64,000 nucleotides of DNA, from NCBI GenBank assembly GCA_029961745.1, contig CP124680.1, forward strand, positions 3,596,001-3,660,000, written 5' to 3'. Made by a program: the position numbers and the translations under genes. Below the pieces are notes generated by a model. That model was not told the DNA's origin. It saw nothing but the letters and a program-made list of their open reading frames with translations, and made no database searches. Of the stretch, positions 49,122 to 57,693 are shown one piece after another. This stretch comes from Nocardioides sp. L-11A. Its GTDB lineage: Bacteria > Actinomycetota > Actinomycetes > Propionibacteriales > Nocardioidaceae. Position 1 is the first letter of the stretch, and every line of letters starts with the position of its first letter.

Positions 49122-49820
49122 ATGCCCGACTACGGCAACTACTGCCCCGTCTCGATGGCGTCCGAGGTGGTCGCCGACCGCTGGACGCCGCTGATCATCC
49201 GGGAGCTCGTGCTCGGGAACACCCGCTTCAACGACATCGCCCGCGCGATGCCCGGCATCTCGCGCTCGCTGCTCGTGCAGCGCCTGCGCCATCTCGAGCA
49301 CCGCGGGGTACTGGAGACCTGGCCGGCACCCACCGGACGCGGCAGCGAGTACCACCTGACCCCGGCCGGCCGCGATCTGGAGCGGGTCATCGACAGCCTG
49401 GGCCGGTGGGCGATCGAGTGGCTCTTCGAGGACCTCCGGCCCCACGACGTCGCCCCGACGACGCTGATGTGGTGGATGCACCGACGCGTCGACCGCGAGC
49501 GCCTCCCGCCGGGGCGCACGGTCGTCGAGTTCCGTCACACCGCACCCGAGGCGACCACGATCTGGCTGGTGATGGACCGGGCCGAGGTCTCGGTCTGCCT
49601 GCAGCACCCCGGCTTCGAGGTCGACGTGACCGTCACCGCGACGACGCCGGCGCTGGCCGACGTGTTCCAGGGCTACTGCTCGTGGCCCGAGGCGGTCGGC
49701 GCCGGGCGGATCCAGGTCGCCGGACTGCCCCGACTGCTCGCCGCCCTGCCCCGCTGGTTCCTGTGGAGCCCGTGGGCGGCGGTGACCCGGGAACGGGCGG
49801 ATCGCGCGCCCGCGGAGTAG
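49122..49820 (+). CDS. HxlR-family winged-helix regulator with C-terminal SCP2-like domain
   Basis: A 232-residue protein. The first 100 residues are the HxlR helix-turn-helix: YCPVSMASEVVADRWTPLIIRELVLGNTRFNDIARAMPGISRSLLVQRLRHLEHRGV, three features of which (a Cys near position 8, DRWTPLIIREL, and the winged-helix RLRHLEHRG) are diagnostic. The remaining 130 residues are a sterol carrier-like domain (ATTIWLVMDRAEVSVCLQHPGF), which may bind a lipid ligand. It probably controls the divergent acyl-CoA dehydrogenase-like gene. ATG 49122 follows GGGAG. Confidence 0.88.
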   Translation: MPDYGNYCPVSMASEVVADRWTPLIIRELVLGNTRFNDIARAMPGISRSLLVQRLRHLEHRGVLETWPAPTGRGSEYHLTPAGRDLERVIDSLGRWAIEWLFEDLRPHDVAPTTLMWWMHRRVDRERLPPGRTVVEFRHTAPEATTIWLVMDRAEVSVCLQHPGFEVDVTVTATTPALADVFQGYCSWPEAVGAGRIQVAGLPRLLAALPRWFLWSPWAAVTRERADRAPAE

Positions 49821-49831
49821 AACCTGTTCTA
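49818..49831. promoter_or_regulatory. KstR-type palindrome on the SDR promoter
   Basis: TAGAACCTGTTCTA is an exact match to the KstR operator TnnAACnnGTTnnA. It overlaps the HxlR stop codon and the -10 box TAGAGT of the SDR gene. Confidence 0.55.
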
Positions 49832-49835
49832 GAGT
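49830..49835 (+). promoter_or_regulatory. -10 box of the SDR gene
   Basis: TAGAGT, 7 nt before GTG 49843; leaderless arrangement, with the palindrome ending within the box. Confidence 0.45.
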
Positions 49836-49842
49836 CGGCCGC

Positions 49843-50697
49843 GTGGGTACCTATGCAGTCACCGGCTCCGCCTCCGGCATGGGCGCGGCCGTCGTCGCCC
49901 GGCTGCGCGAGGAGGGCCACACCGTCATCGGCGTCGACGTCCAGGAGGCCGACGTGGTCGCCGACCTGTCGATCGCCGAGGGACGACGGTCGGCAGCGGC
50001 CGCGGTCCTCGACCGGACCGGCGGCGCGCTCGACGGCGCGGTCCTGGCGGCCGGACTGGGCCCGGCGCCGGGTCGGGAGCGCTCCCGGCTGATCGCCGAG
50101 GTCAACTACCTCGGCGTGGTCGAGCTGCTCGAGGCCTGGCGGCCCGCCCTGGCGGCCGCCGACCGGGCCAAGGTCGTCGTCTTCTCCAGCAACTCGACCA
50201 CGACGATGCCGATGGTGCCGGGCCGCGCGGTCCGCGCCCTGCTCGACCGCGACGTCGCGAAGGCGCTGCGCGCGCTCGACCGGTTCGGGAGGATGGCGCC
50301 GTCCTTCGCGTACGGCGCCAGCAAGATCGCCGTCAGCCGGTGGGTCCGGCGCACGGCGGTCACCCGGGAGTGGGCAGGGGCGGGCATCCGGCTCAACGCC
50401 CTCGCCCCCGGCGCGATCCGGACCCCGTTGCTGGAGCAGCAGCTCGCCACGCCCGCCGAGGCGAGGCGGATCAAGGCGTTCCCCGTCCCGATCGGCGGCT
50501 TCGGCGACCCGGAGCAGCTCGCGGCGTGGGTGGTGTTCATGCTCTCCGACGCCGCCGACTTCCTGTGCGGGAGCGTGGTCTTCGTCGACGGCGGATCCGA
50601 TGCCTGGTTCCGGGCCGGCGACTGGCCGCGGGCGGTCCCGGCGCTCCGGCTGCGGGGCTATCTCCGCCGGATGAAGGAGTTCCGCACCGGGACTTGA
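49843..50697 (+). CDS. short-chain dehydrogenase, 3-alpha-hydroxysteroid dehydrogenase-like
   Basis: A 284-residue classical SDR. TGSASGMGAAV is the nucleotide-binding Gly motif, NYLGVVELLEAW and FSSNSTTTMP carry the Asn and Ser, and YGASKIAVSRWVRR has the catalytic Tyr and Lys. The overall run, including VLAAGLGP and the GVDVQEADVVADLS segment, closely follows the Comamonas 3-alpha-HSD/carbonyl reductase. It may act on a steroid or related ketone. A KstR-type palindrome covers its promoter. Confidence 0.9.
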   Translation: MGTYAVTGSASGMGAAVVARLREEGHTVIGVDVQEADVVADLSIAEGRRSAAAAVLDRTGGALDGAVLAAGLGPAPGRERSRLIAEVNYLGVVELLEAWRPALAAADRAKVVVFSSNSTTTMPMVPGRAVRALLDRDVAKALRALDRFGRMAPSFAYGASKIAVSRWVRRTAVTREWAGAGIRLNALAPGAIRTPLLEQQLATPAEARRIKAFPVPIGGFGDPEQLAAWVVFMLSDAADFLCGSVVFVDGGSDAWFRAGDWPRAVPALRLRGYLRRMKEFRTGT

Positions 50698-50710
50698 CGG
50701 GCAGTTCTTG

Positions 50711-50772
50711 CGCTTGGCGGGCGTTGCAACGCCCGACAAGCGTGGGAATCGCCGGTCGACCGGCGATTCCTG
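50711..50772. repeat. paired palindrome element, copy 2
   Basis: A 32-nt palindrome (50711-50742, one mismatch) directly followed by a perfect 26-bp palindrome (50745-50770) centred on GGTCGACC. It is the same pair, in the same order, as at 816-879. It lies between the SDR stop and the PadR operator. Confidence 0.85.
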
Positions 50773-50790
50773 CGCCGCCCGACTGAAACG

Positions 50791-50808
50791 AGTTGCGCAA
50801 CTAGTTGC
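50791..50808. promoter_or_regulatory. PadR operator candidate
   Basis: AGTTGCGCAACTAGTTGC contains two overlapping 12-bp palindromes (AGTTGCGCAACT and GCAACTAGTTGC), 33-50 nt upstream of the PadR ATG. CACCCT at 50828 may be the -10. Confidence 0.6.
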
Positions 50809-50840
50809 ACTACCCGGCCGGCTGAGGCACCCTGGGGGAC

Positions 50841-51416
50841 ATGGCCCTCGAGCACGCGATCCTCGTGTCGCTGAGCGAACGCGCCGCCTCGGGCTCCGAC
50901 CTGGTGCGGCGCTTCGACGCGTCCATCGGCTTCTTCTGGTCCGCGACCCACCAGCAGATCTACCGCGTGCTGGGCCGGATGGAGGGCGACGGCTGGATCT
51001 CGTCCGAGACGGTCGCGCAGCCCGGCCACCCCGCCAGGAACGGCCAGCGAAAGAAGCTCTACGACGTGACCGACGCCGGCCGCGCGGAGCTGGCCCGCTG
51101 GATCGGCGAGCCGACGACACCGGACGCCATGCGCAGCAGCGTCAGCGTCAAGATGCGCGGGGCGTCGTACGGCGACCGGGCGGCGCTGCTCGACGACCTG
51201 CGCCGGCAGCTGGACGAGCACACCAAGCGGCTCTCGCTCTACGAGTACCTGGCGGCCCGCGACTTCCCGGAGCCCGGCGTGCTGGCCGGGGCCGATCTCG
51301 ACATCTATCTCGTGCTGCGCGGCGGCCTCCTCATGGAGGAGTTCTGGATCCGCTGGCTGACCGAGTACCTCGACGCGCACACCAGCAACGCGCACACCAC
51401 CAAGGAGCCCCGATGA
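50841..51416 (+). CDS. PadR-family regulator
   Basis: A 191-residue PadR protein: ALEHAILVSLSERAASGSDLVRRFDASIGFFWSATHQQIYRVLGRME is the winged helix, with LYDVTDAGRAELARWI as the wing and first part of the C-terminal dimerisation domain. The ATG overlaps nothing upstream, but its stop overlaps the fadH-like start by 4 nt (ATGA). It probably represses its own operon through AGTTGC half-sites and responds to the substrate of the enzymes encoded with it. Confidence 0.93.
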   Translation: MALEHAILVSLSERAASGSDLVRRFDASIGFFWSATHQQIYRVLGRMEGDGWISSETVAQPGHPARNGQRKKLYDVTDAGRAELARWIGEPTTPDAMRSSVSVKMRGASYGDRAALLDDLRRQLDEHTKRLSLYEYLAARDFPEPGVLAGADLDIYLVLRGGLLMEEFWIRWLTEYLDAHTSNAHTTKEPR

Positions 51417-53416
51417 CCGCCTTTCCCCTGCTGACGACGCCGGCGACGGTCGGCGGCCTCGACCTCCAGTCCCGCGCGGTGATGGGCTCCATGCACACCG
51501 GCCTCGAGGACCGGCCCTGGCACGTCGACGAGCTGGCGGCGTACTTCGCCGAGCGCGCGCGCGGCGGAGTGGGCCTCATCGTCACCGGCGGCTACTCCCC
51601 CAACATCCGGGGCTGGCTGCTGCCCTTCGGCTCGCAGATGACCACCCGCCTCAACGCCCATCGCCACCAGCGGGTCACCGAGGCGGTGCACGAGAACGGC
51701 GGCAGGATCGCGCTCCAGATCCTGCACGCGGGCCGCTACGGCTACACGCCGTTCAGCGTCTCGGCCAGCGCCACCAAGTCGCCGATCACGCCGTTCAAGG
51801 CGTCCGCGCTGTCGACGAGGGCCGTCGACAGGACGATCGACGACTTCGTCGCGAGCGCGCGCCTCGCCCGCAAGGCCGGGTACGACGGCATCGAGATCAT
51901 GGGCTCCGAGGGCTACCTCATCAACCAGTTCCTCGCGGCCCGCACCAACCGTCGTACCGACGAGTGGGGCGGATCGGCCGAGAAGCGGATGCGCTTCCCG
52001 GTCGAGATCGTGCGGCGGATCCGCCAGGAGCTGCCCGACTTCTTCGTGATGTACCGGATGTCCCTGCTCGACCTGGTCCCCGACGGCCAGACCTGGGCCG
52101 AGACCGTCGACCTGGCGCACCAGATCGAGGAGGCCGGCGCGAGCGTCATCAACACCGGCATCGGCTGGCACGAGGCGCGCGTCCCCACGATCGTCACCAG
52201 CGTCCCGCGCGGCGCCTGGGTCGACAGCACCCTGCGGATCAAGCAGGAGCTGACGATCCCGGTCTGCGCGAGCAACCGGATCAACACCCCCGACGTCGCG
52301 GAGTCCGTGCTGGAGCAGGGCGTCGACCTGGTCTCGATGGCCCGGCCCTTCCTCGCCGACCCCGACCTGGTCGCCAAGGCCCGCGACGGCCGCGCCGACG
52401 AGATCAACACGTGCATCGGCTGCAACCAGGCCTGCCTCGACCACACCTTCCAGGCCAGGCGGGCCTCCTGCCTGGTCAACCCGCGCGCCTGTCACGAGAC
52501 CACCCTGGTGCTCAGCCCGACCCGGCGCGCGCGGCGGGTCGCGATCGTCGGCGGCGGCCCGGCCGGCCTCGCCACGGCGGTCAGCGCCGCCGAGCGCGTT
52601 CACGACGTGACGCTGTTCGAAGCCGCCGACGAGCTGGGCGGCCAGTTCCGGCTGGCGATGCAGATCCCCGGCAAGGAGGAGTTCGCCGAGACGCTGCGCT
52701 ACTACCGTCGCCGGATGGAGGTGCTCGGCGTCAACGTGAAGCTCGGCACGCGTGCCACGCCCGACCTGCTCGCCGGGTACGACGACGTCGTGGTCGCCAC
52801 CGGCGTCGAGCCGCGCACGCCGGCGATCCCCGGCATCGAGCACCCGAAGGTCGTCTCGTACCCCGACGCGATCACCGGCCGGGTCGCGGTCGGCGCGAAG
52901 GTCGCCGTGATGGGCGCCGGGGGGATCGGCTTCGACGTGACCGAGCTGCTGGCCCACCGGCCGGAGACCGTGGCGGAGTGGAAGGCCCACTGGGGGGTCG
53001 CCGACCCGGCGGTCGTCCGCGGCGGCGTGACGGACAAGACGCCCCGCGACCCCGCGCGGGAGGTCTGGCTGCTGCAGCGCAAGGAGACCCCGCAGGGCAG
53101 GGGTCTCGGCAAGACCTCGGGCTGGGTGCACCGTGCGGTGGTCAAGGATCTCGGCGTCCACCAGCTCAACGGCGTCGCCTACGACCGGATCGACGACGCC
53201 GGCCTGCACGTCACCGTCGACGGGACCCCGCAGGTGCTGGACGTCGACCACGTGGTCGTGTGCGCCGGGCAGGAGTCGGTCCGCGGCCTGTACGACGCCC
53301 TGCTGGCGGCGTCCTTCCCCGGTCGGGTCCACCTGATCGGCGGCGCCGACGTCGCGGCGGAGCTGGACGCCAAGCGGGCGATCAAGCAGGGCACCGAGCT
53401 GGCGGCGGCACTATGA
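51413..53416 (+). CDS. fadH: 2,4-dienoyl-CoA reductase-like OYE/FAD oxidoreductase
   Basis: A 667-residue FadH/OYE-type enzyme. The N-terminal TIM barrel (residues 1-330) carries FMN; a [4Fe-4S] site is formed by C334, C337, C341 and C353 (CIGCNQAC); FAD is bound by VAIVGGGPAGLATAV and NADPH by VAVMGAGGIGFDVTE. The layout and length match E. coli FadH, which reduces 2,4-dienoyl-CoA. Related enzymes act on bile acid or steroid enones (BaiCD-like) or belong to mycofactocin sets, so the substrate is open. It is coupled to PadR upstream and to the SnoaL gene downstream. Confidence 0.93.
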   Translation: MTAFPLLTTPATVGGLDLQSRAVMGSMHTGLEDRPWHVDELAAYFAERARGGVGLIVTGGYSPNIRGWLLPFGSQMTTRLNAHRHQRVTEAVHENGGRIALQILHAGRYGYTPFSVSASATKSPITPFKASALSTRAVDRTIDDFVASARLARKAGYDGIEIMGSEGYLINQFLAARTNRRTDEWGGSAEKRMRFPVEIVRRIRQELPDFFVMYRMSLLDLVPDGQTWAETVDLAHQIEEAGASVINTGIGWHEARVPTIVTSVPRGAWVDSTLRIKQELTIPVCASNRINTPDVAESVLEQGVDLVSMARPFLADPDLVAKARDGRADEINTCIGCNQACLDHTFQARRASCLVNPRACHETTLVLSPTRRARRVAIVGGGPAGLATAVSAAERVHDVTLFEAADELGGQFRLAMQIPGKEEFAETLRYYRRRMEVLGVNVKLGTRATPDLLAGYDDVVVATGVEPRTPAIPGIEHPKVVSYPDAITGRVAVGAKVAVMGAGGIGFDVTELLAHRPETVAEWKAHWGVADPAVVRGGVTDKTPRDPAREVWLLQRKETPQGRGLGKTSGWVHRAVVKDLGVHQLNGVAYDRIDDAGLHVTVDGTPQVLDVDHVVVCAGQESVRGLYDALLAASFPGRVHLIGGADVAAELDAKRAIKQGTELAAAL

Positions 53417-53823
53417 GCGCCCCGGTTCCGAGCGCCCCGTCGTTCCGGGCGGCCGTCGAGGCCCGCGATGTGGCGGCGATGCGCGCCTGCCTGGCCGAGG
53501 ACGTCGTCTTCCGCAGCCCGGTCGCCCACCAGCCCTACGCCGGCAAGGCGATCACCAGCGCCATCCTCGCCCACGTCATCGAGGTCTTCGAGGACTTCCG
53601 CTACGTGCGCGAACTGCAGGACGCCGACGGTCATGCCCTGGTCTTCGAGGCGACCGTCGACGGCCTGCAGCTCTCGGGCTGTGACTTCCTGGTGCTGGAC
53701 GCGGACGGGCTGATCACCGACTTCACGGTGATGGTACGCCCGCTCCGGGCCGCGCAGGCGCTGGCCGAGCAGATGGGCGCCCGGTTCGACCGGATCGTCG
53801 CGATGGCGACCGACCAGACCTGA
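53413..53823 (+). CDS. SnoaL-like/NTF2-fold protein
   Basis: A 136-residue NTF2-fold protein: FRAAVEARDVAAMRACLAEDVVFRSP is the first helix and strand of the SnoaL-like domain, and LITDFTVMVRPL is its last strand. The cavity could host an isomerase or hydratase reaction, as in ketosteroid isomerase, a member of the same fold. The start overlaps the fadH-like stop by 4 nt, so it is co-translated with that enzyme and likely acts in the same pathway. Confidence 0.87.
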   Translation: MSAPVPSAPSFRAAVEARDVAAMRACLAEDVVFRSPVAHQPYAGKAITSAILAHVIEVFEDFRYVRELQDADGHALVFEATVDGLQLSGCDFLVLDADGLITDFTVMVRPLRAAQALAEQMGARFDRIVAMATDQT

Positions 53824-53863
53824 GCCTGAGCCCGGGGCCGAGCGCCGGCATCCGCCCCCGGGG

Positions 53864-54343
53864 TCAGAGCGCCGGGTTGTCGGCGTCCCCCGGCCGCACC
53901 TCGCCCCGCCAGCCGCCGGTCTCGGTGCCGCGCGCCTCGATGAACGACTTGAACCGCTCGAGGTCGCCCGCGGTGCGCCGGTCCACGATGTTCAGGACGT
54001 CGCCGGCCTTCTCCACGATCCCCTCCGGCTCGAACTCCATCCGCAGGGTCACCCGGGTCGAACTCCCGAGCTCGTCGGGCGCGAAGGAGACGGTGCCGTC
54101 GTTCCTGGTGCCGTCGAGCGCGCGCCAGGTGATCCGCTCGTCAGGGGTCTGGTCGACGATCTCGGCGTCCCACTCCCGTCGGACCCCGCCGATCTCCGCG
54201 CGCCAGTGCAGGTGCGTGGGGTCGAGCTGACGCACCTCCTCGACGCCCTCCATGAAGGACGGGAAGGTCTCGAACTGGGTCCACTGGTCGTAGGCCGTGC
54301 GGACCGGGACGTCGACGGTCACGGACTTCTCGATCGTGCTCAT
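53864..54343 (-). CDS. SRPBCC (START-like) polyketide cyclase/dehydrase-family protein
   Basis: A 159-residue SRPBCC protein: SVTVDVPVRTAYDQWTQFETFPSFMEGVEEVRQLD is the classic start of the Bet v1-like fold, followed by a long beta sheet and a C-terminal helix DLERFKSFIEARG. Such coenzyme Q10-binding-like or cyclase-like proteins bind hydrophobic ligands. It lies divergent from the ABC transporter operon. Its function is not known. Confidence 0.85.
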   Translation of the reverse strand: MSTIEKSVTVDVPVRTAYDQWTQFETFPSFMEGVEEVRQLDPTHLHWRAEIGGVRREWDAEIVDQTPDERITWRALDGTRNDGTVSFAPDELGSSTRVTLRMEFEPEGIVEKAGDVLNIVDRRTAGDLERFKSFIEARGTETGGWRGEVRPGDADNPAL

Positions 54344-54473
54344 GGTTCGTGCTCCTCTCGTCGGTTCACCCCGCGGTACCCCGCCCCGGCCGGGGGAACC
54401 GGGCCCCTCGTCCCTGGCACCGTGCCCGGCCCCTGCTGGCACGCGGTTGCGCCCGGTTGTCCGTGCCGCCCCG

Positions 54474-54479
54474 TAGGGT
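54474..54479 (+). promoter_or_regulatory. -10 box of the osmoprotectant ABC operon
   Basis: TAGGGT, 7 nt before ATG 54487; leaderless arrangement. Confidence 0.5.
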
Positions 54480-54486
54480 GCCACGC

Positions 54487-55299
54487 ATGGGGATCGAGTT
54501 CCGCGACGTCGGCAAGACCTATCCCGACGGCACCGTCGCCGTGACGGGCTTCTCGTGCACCGTCCCTTCCCACCGCACCCTCGCCCTGGTCGGCACCTCC
54601 GGCTCCGGCAAGACCACGCTGATGCGCATGGTCAACCGGATGGTCGAGCCGACCACCGGGTCGGTCCTGATCGACGAGCGCGACGTCCACGAGCTCGACA
54701 AGGTCGAGCTGCGCCGATCGATCGGCTACGTCCCCCAGGCCGGCGGTCTGCTCCCCCACCGACGCGTCGTCGACAACGTCGCGACCGTCCCGGTGCTCAC
54801 CGGCACCCCGAAGCGCGCCGCTCGCGAGGCGGCCCGCGCGCTGCTCGAGCTGGTCGGTCTCGACCCCGCGCTCGGCCGGCGCTATCCCGCCCAGCTCTCC
54901 GGCGGCCAGCAGCAGCGCGTCGCCGTGGCCCGAGCCCTCGCCGCCGAGCCCAACATCCTGCTCATGGACGAGCCGTTCGGGGCCGTCGACCCGATCGTGC
55001 GTCGTGGGCTGCAGGACCAGCTCCTGCAGCTCCAGGCCGAGCTCGGCAAGACGATCGTGCTGGTCACCCACGACATCGACGAGGCCTTCCGGCTCGGCGA
55101 CGAGGTCGTCATCCTGCGCACCGGCGGCATCGTCGCGCAGACGGGCACCCCTAAGGAGATCGTGGCCGCGCCCGCCGACGACTTCGTGCGCGACTTCATC
55201 GGTGCCGACCGGGCGGAGCGCTCGCTGCGCACCGTCGAGCTCGACGGGCGCAGCGTCGTGGTCGACGGCGACGGCCGGCCGGTGGGAGTCCTCGAGTGA
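54487..55299 (+). CDS. glycine betaine/choline-type ABC transporter ATP-binding protein
   Basis: A 270-residue ABC ATPase of the ProV/OpuCA type: Walker A GTSGSGKTTLMRMVNRM, Q-loop YVPQAGGLLPH, signature LSGGQQQRVAVARALA, Walker B LLMDEPFGAVDP and the H-loop THDIDEAFRLGD. The DPIVRRGLQ segment is typical of osmoprotectant transporters. The tail lacks the tandem CBS domains of OpuCA, so it may not sense ionic strength in the usual way. It heads a four-gene operon. Confidence 0.94.
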   Translation: MGIEFRDVGKTYPDGTVAVTGFSCTVPSHRTLALVGTSGSGKTTLMRMVNRMVEPTTGSVLIDERDVHELDKVELRRSIGYVPQAGGLLPHRRVVDNVATVPVLTGTPKRAAREAARALLELVGLDPALGRRYPAQLSGGQQQRVAVARALAAEPNILLMDEPFGAVDPIVRRGLQDQLLQLQAELGKTIVLVTHDIDEAFRLGDEVVILRTGGIVAQTGTPKEIVAAPADDFVRDFIGADRAERSLRTVELDGRSVVVDGDGRPVGVLE

Positions 55300-55306
55300 G
55301 CGCCCG

Positions 55307-55960
55307 ATGACCTGGCTCGACACCAACCGCGACTACGTCCTCGACATGCTGCTGCAGCACGTCCGGCTGGCCGTGCCCGCCATCGTCGTCAGCGTCCTCG
55401 TCGCGGTCGTCCTGGGCCGGATCGCCTGGCGTTGGCCGCGCGCCGGCACCGTCGTCCTCGGTACGGCGAGCCTGCTCTACTCCGTGCCCGCCCTGCCGCT
55501 GCTCATCGTGATCCCGGTCCTGCTCGGCATCCCGCTGCGCTCCGGACTGACCCTGGTCGTCGCGCTCGCGGTCTACGGCACCGCCCTGCTCGCGGGCACC
55601 GCCGCCGACGCCTTCCGCTCGGTCGACGCGCGGGTGCGGGAGGCGGCCGAGGCGATGGGGTACTCGCGGACCGGGCTGTTCTGGAAGGTCGACCTGCCGC
55701 TCGCCGTACCCGTGCTGCTGTCGGGGATCCGGGTGATCACGGTCAGCACGGTCAGCCTGGTCACCATCGGCGCCCTGGTCGGCATCCCGAGCCTCGGCAA
55801 CCTGCTCACCGACGGCTTCCAGCGCGACATCCGCGCCGAGATCGTCATCGGCGTCGTCGGCACCATGGTGCTGGCGATCGCGCTCGACGTACTGCTCGTC
55901 GGGCTGGGCCGCCTCGCGACGCCCTGGCGCGCGAGCCTGCCGAAGGCGGCCGCGACATGA
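55307..55960 (+). CDS. osmoprotectant ABC transporter permease (first)
   Basis: A 217-residue permease with about six helices and the EAAxxxG cytoplasmic loop (REAAEAMGYSRTGLFWKVDLP) that docks on the ATPase. It resembles OpuCB/OpuCD-type subunits. Seven nt separate it from the ATPase gene, and its stop overlaps the second permease by 4 nt (ATGA). Confidence 0.92.
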   Translation: MTWLDTNRDYVLDMLLQHVRLAVPAIVVSVLVAVVLGRIAWRWPRAGTVVLGTASLLYSVPALPLLIVIPVLLGIPLRSGLTLVVALAVYGTALLAGTAADAFRSVDARVREAAEAMGYSRTGLFWKVDLPLAVPVLLSGIRVITVSTVSLVTIGALVGIPSLGNLLTDGFQRDIRAEIVIGVVGTMVLAIALDVLLVGLGRLATPWRASLPKAAAT

Positions 55961-56625
55961 GCCTGTTCGGCGACGCCCTGTCCTGGATCACCGACGGCGC
56001 CCACTGGGGCGGGCCGAGCGGCATCGACCACCGCATCCTCCAGCACCTGCTGGTGACCTTCGCCGCGGTCGCGCTCGCGGCCGTGGTCGCGCTCCCCCTC
56101 GGCGTCCTCATCGGGCATACCGGCCGCGGCCGTCTCGTCGTGGTCGCGCTCGCCGGTGCGGTGCGGGCGGTGCCGACGCTCGGGCTGCTCACCCTGCTCG
56201 GCCTGGCCCTCGGCATCGGCATCGAGGCCCCCCTGCTGGCCCTCGTCGCGCTGGCGTTCCCCTCGCTGCTGGCCGGCGCCTACGCCGGCGTCGAGGCCGC
56301 CGACCGCGGCGCCGTCGACGCGGCGCGCGCCGTCGGCATGAGCGAGTGGCAGCTCGTCACCCGCGTCGAGATCCCGCTGGGCGCCGACGTCATCCTCGGC
56401 GGCATCCGGGCCGCGACCCTGCAGGTCGTCGCCACCGCCACCCTCGCGGCGTACATCTCCGACACCGGACTCGGCCGCTACCTCTTCGCCGGCCTCAAGT
56501 CCCGCCAGTACGACGAGATGCTCGCCGGCGCCCTGCTCGTCGCCGCGCTGGCCCTCGTGCTCGATCTCGCCCTGGCTGCCCTCCAGCGGGCCAGCCGACC
56601 CACCCTAGGAAAGGTTCCGTCATGA
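55957..56625 (+). CDS. osmoprotectant ABC transporter permease (second)
   Basis: A 222-residue permease of the same fold, with the coupling loop DAARAVGMSEWQLVTRVEIPL. VRAVPTLGLLTLLG is the conserved helix of OpuC-type permeases. It forms the heterodimeric channel with the previous gene product. The stop overlaps the binding protein's ATG by 4 nt. Confidence 0.92.
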   Translation: MSLFGDALSWITDGAHWGGPSGIDHRILQHLLVTFAAVALAAVVALPLGVLIGHTGRGRLVVVALAGAVRAVPTLGLLTLLGLALGIGIEAPLLALVALAFPSLLAGAYAGVEAADRGAVDAARAVGMSEWQLVTRVEIPLGADVILGGIRAATLQVVATATLAAYISDTGLGRYLFAGLKSRQYDEMLAGALLVAALALVLDLALAALQRASRPTLGKVPS

Positions 56626-57563
56626 CCCGCTTCTCCCGACTCGGGCAGCTCCGGTCGACGCAGATCGGCCTCGCACTGGTCACCGTCGCGTCGCTCGCCC
56701 TCACCGCCTGCGGCGGCGACTCCGACCCGCTCAGCTCCGACGACGGCGACCAGGGGGGCGGCAGCACGATCGTCATCGGCTCCCAGGACTACTACTCCAA
56801 CGAGATCATCGCCGAGGCCTATGCCCAGGCCCTGGAGGCCGCCGACATCGAGGTCCAGCGGGACTTCAAGATCGGCCAGCGCGAGGCCTACCTGCCCGAG
56901 ATCGAGAGCGGTTCGATCAACCTCTTCCCGGAGTACACCGGCCCGCTGCTCCAGGTCTGGGAGCCCGACACCGAGGCCCGCCTCGCCGACGACGTCTACG
57001 CCGACCTCGTGACGGCCGCCGAGGCCAAGGGCCTGCAGGTCCTCGACCAGTCCCCCGCGACCGACCAGGACTCCTATGTCGTGACCCGCACCTTCGCCGA
57101 GAAGTGGGGGCTCGAGACGATCGACGACCTCACCAAGGTGACCGACCCGATGGTCTTCGGCGCCAACTCCGAGGCCGAGAGCCGGCCCAACGGACCGCAG
57201 GGCCTCAAGGACACCTACGGCGTCGACGTGTCCTTCACGCCGATCGAGGACGGCGGCGGTCCCCTCACGGTCAAGGCCCTCAAGGACGACGACATCCAGC
57301 TGGCGATCATCTACACCGGCGACCCGTCCATCAAGAAGAACGACCTGGTGACCCTCGAGGACACCAAGGGCCTGTTCCTCGCCTCGCACGTCGTCCCCCT
57401 CGCCAGCGAGGACCTCAGCGACGAGGCGGCCGGGATCATCAACAAGGTGAGCGCCGCGATGTCGCCGGAGGACCTGGTCGACCTGGACGCCCGCAGCGTC
57501 GACGAGCAGCTGCCCGCCGCGACGATCGCCAAGGACTGGCTCGAGAAGGAGGGTCTGGTCTGA
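56622..57563 (+). CDS. glycine betaine/choline-type substrate-binding lipoprotein
   Basis: A 313-residue lipoprotein: a signal peptide with lipobox LTAC (Cys30) and the OpuC/OsmX fold starting at TIVIGSQDYYSNEIIAEAYAQALE. The segment INLFPEYTGPLLQVW is typical of the family. It delivers quaternary amines such as betaine, choline or carnitine to the permease; the exact ligand needs the aromatic cage to be inspected. A perfect 14-bp hairpin ends the operon 8 nt after the stop. Confidence 0.93.
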   Translation: MTRFSRLGQLRSTQIGLALVTVASLALTACGGDSDPLSSDDGDQGGGSTIVIGSQDYYSNEIIAEAYAQALEAADIEVQRDFKIGQREAYLPEIESGSINLFPEYTGPLLQVWEPDTEARLADDVYADLVTAAEAKGLQVLDQSPATDQDSYVVTRTFAEKWGLETIDDLTKVTDPMVFGANSEAESRPNGPQGLKDTYGVDVSFTPIEDGGGPLTVKALKDDDIQLAIIYTGDPSIKKNDLVTLEDTKGLFLASHVVPLASEDLSDEAAGIINKVSAAMSPEDLVDLDARSVDEQLPAATIAKDWLEKEGLV

Positions 57564-57570
57564 CGATCCG

Positions 57571-57604
57571 GCCGCGGAGCACCACCGCGCTGGTGCTCCG
57601 CGGC
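57571..57604 (+). terminator. terminator of the osmoprotectant ABC operon
   Basis: A 14-bp perfect stem (GCCGCGGAGCACCA / TGGTGCTCCGCGGC) with a 6-nt loop, 8 nt after the stop codon. Confidence 0.85.
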
Positions 57605-57693
57605 CCGGCTCCGGGGTCGCCGTCGGACCGGTCCCGCGCGCGATCGTGCACCGACCCGGGTGGTCCCCGGCCGAGCCGGGTACCGCCCGGCGC

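Noticed and set aside
53829..53863. Terminator between the SnoaL-like and SRPBCC genes
   Set aside because: CCCGGGG and CCCCGGG face each other, but the stem is short and there are several competing pairings; not secure enough to list.
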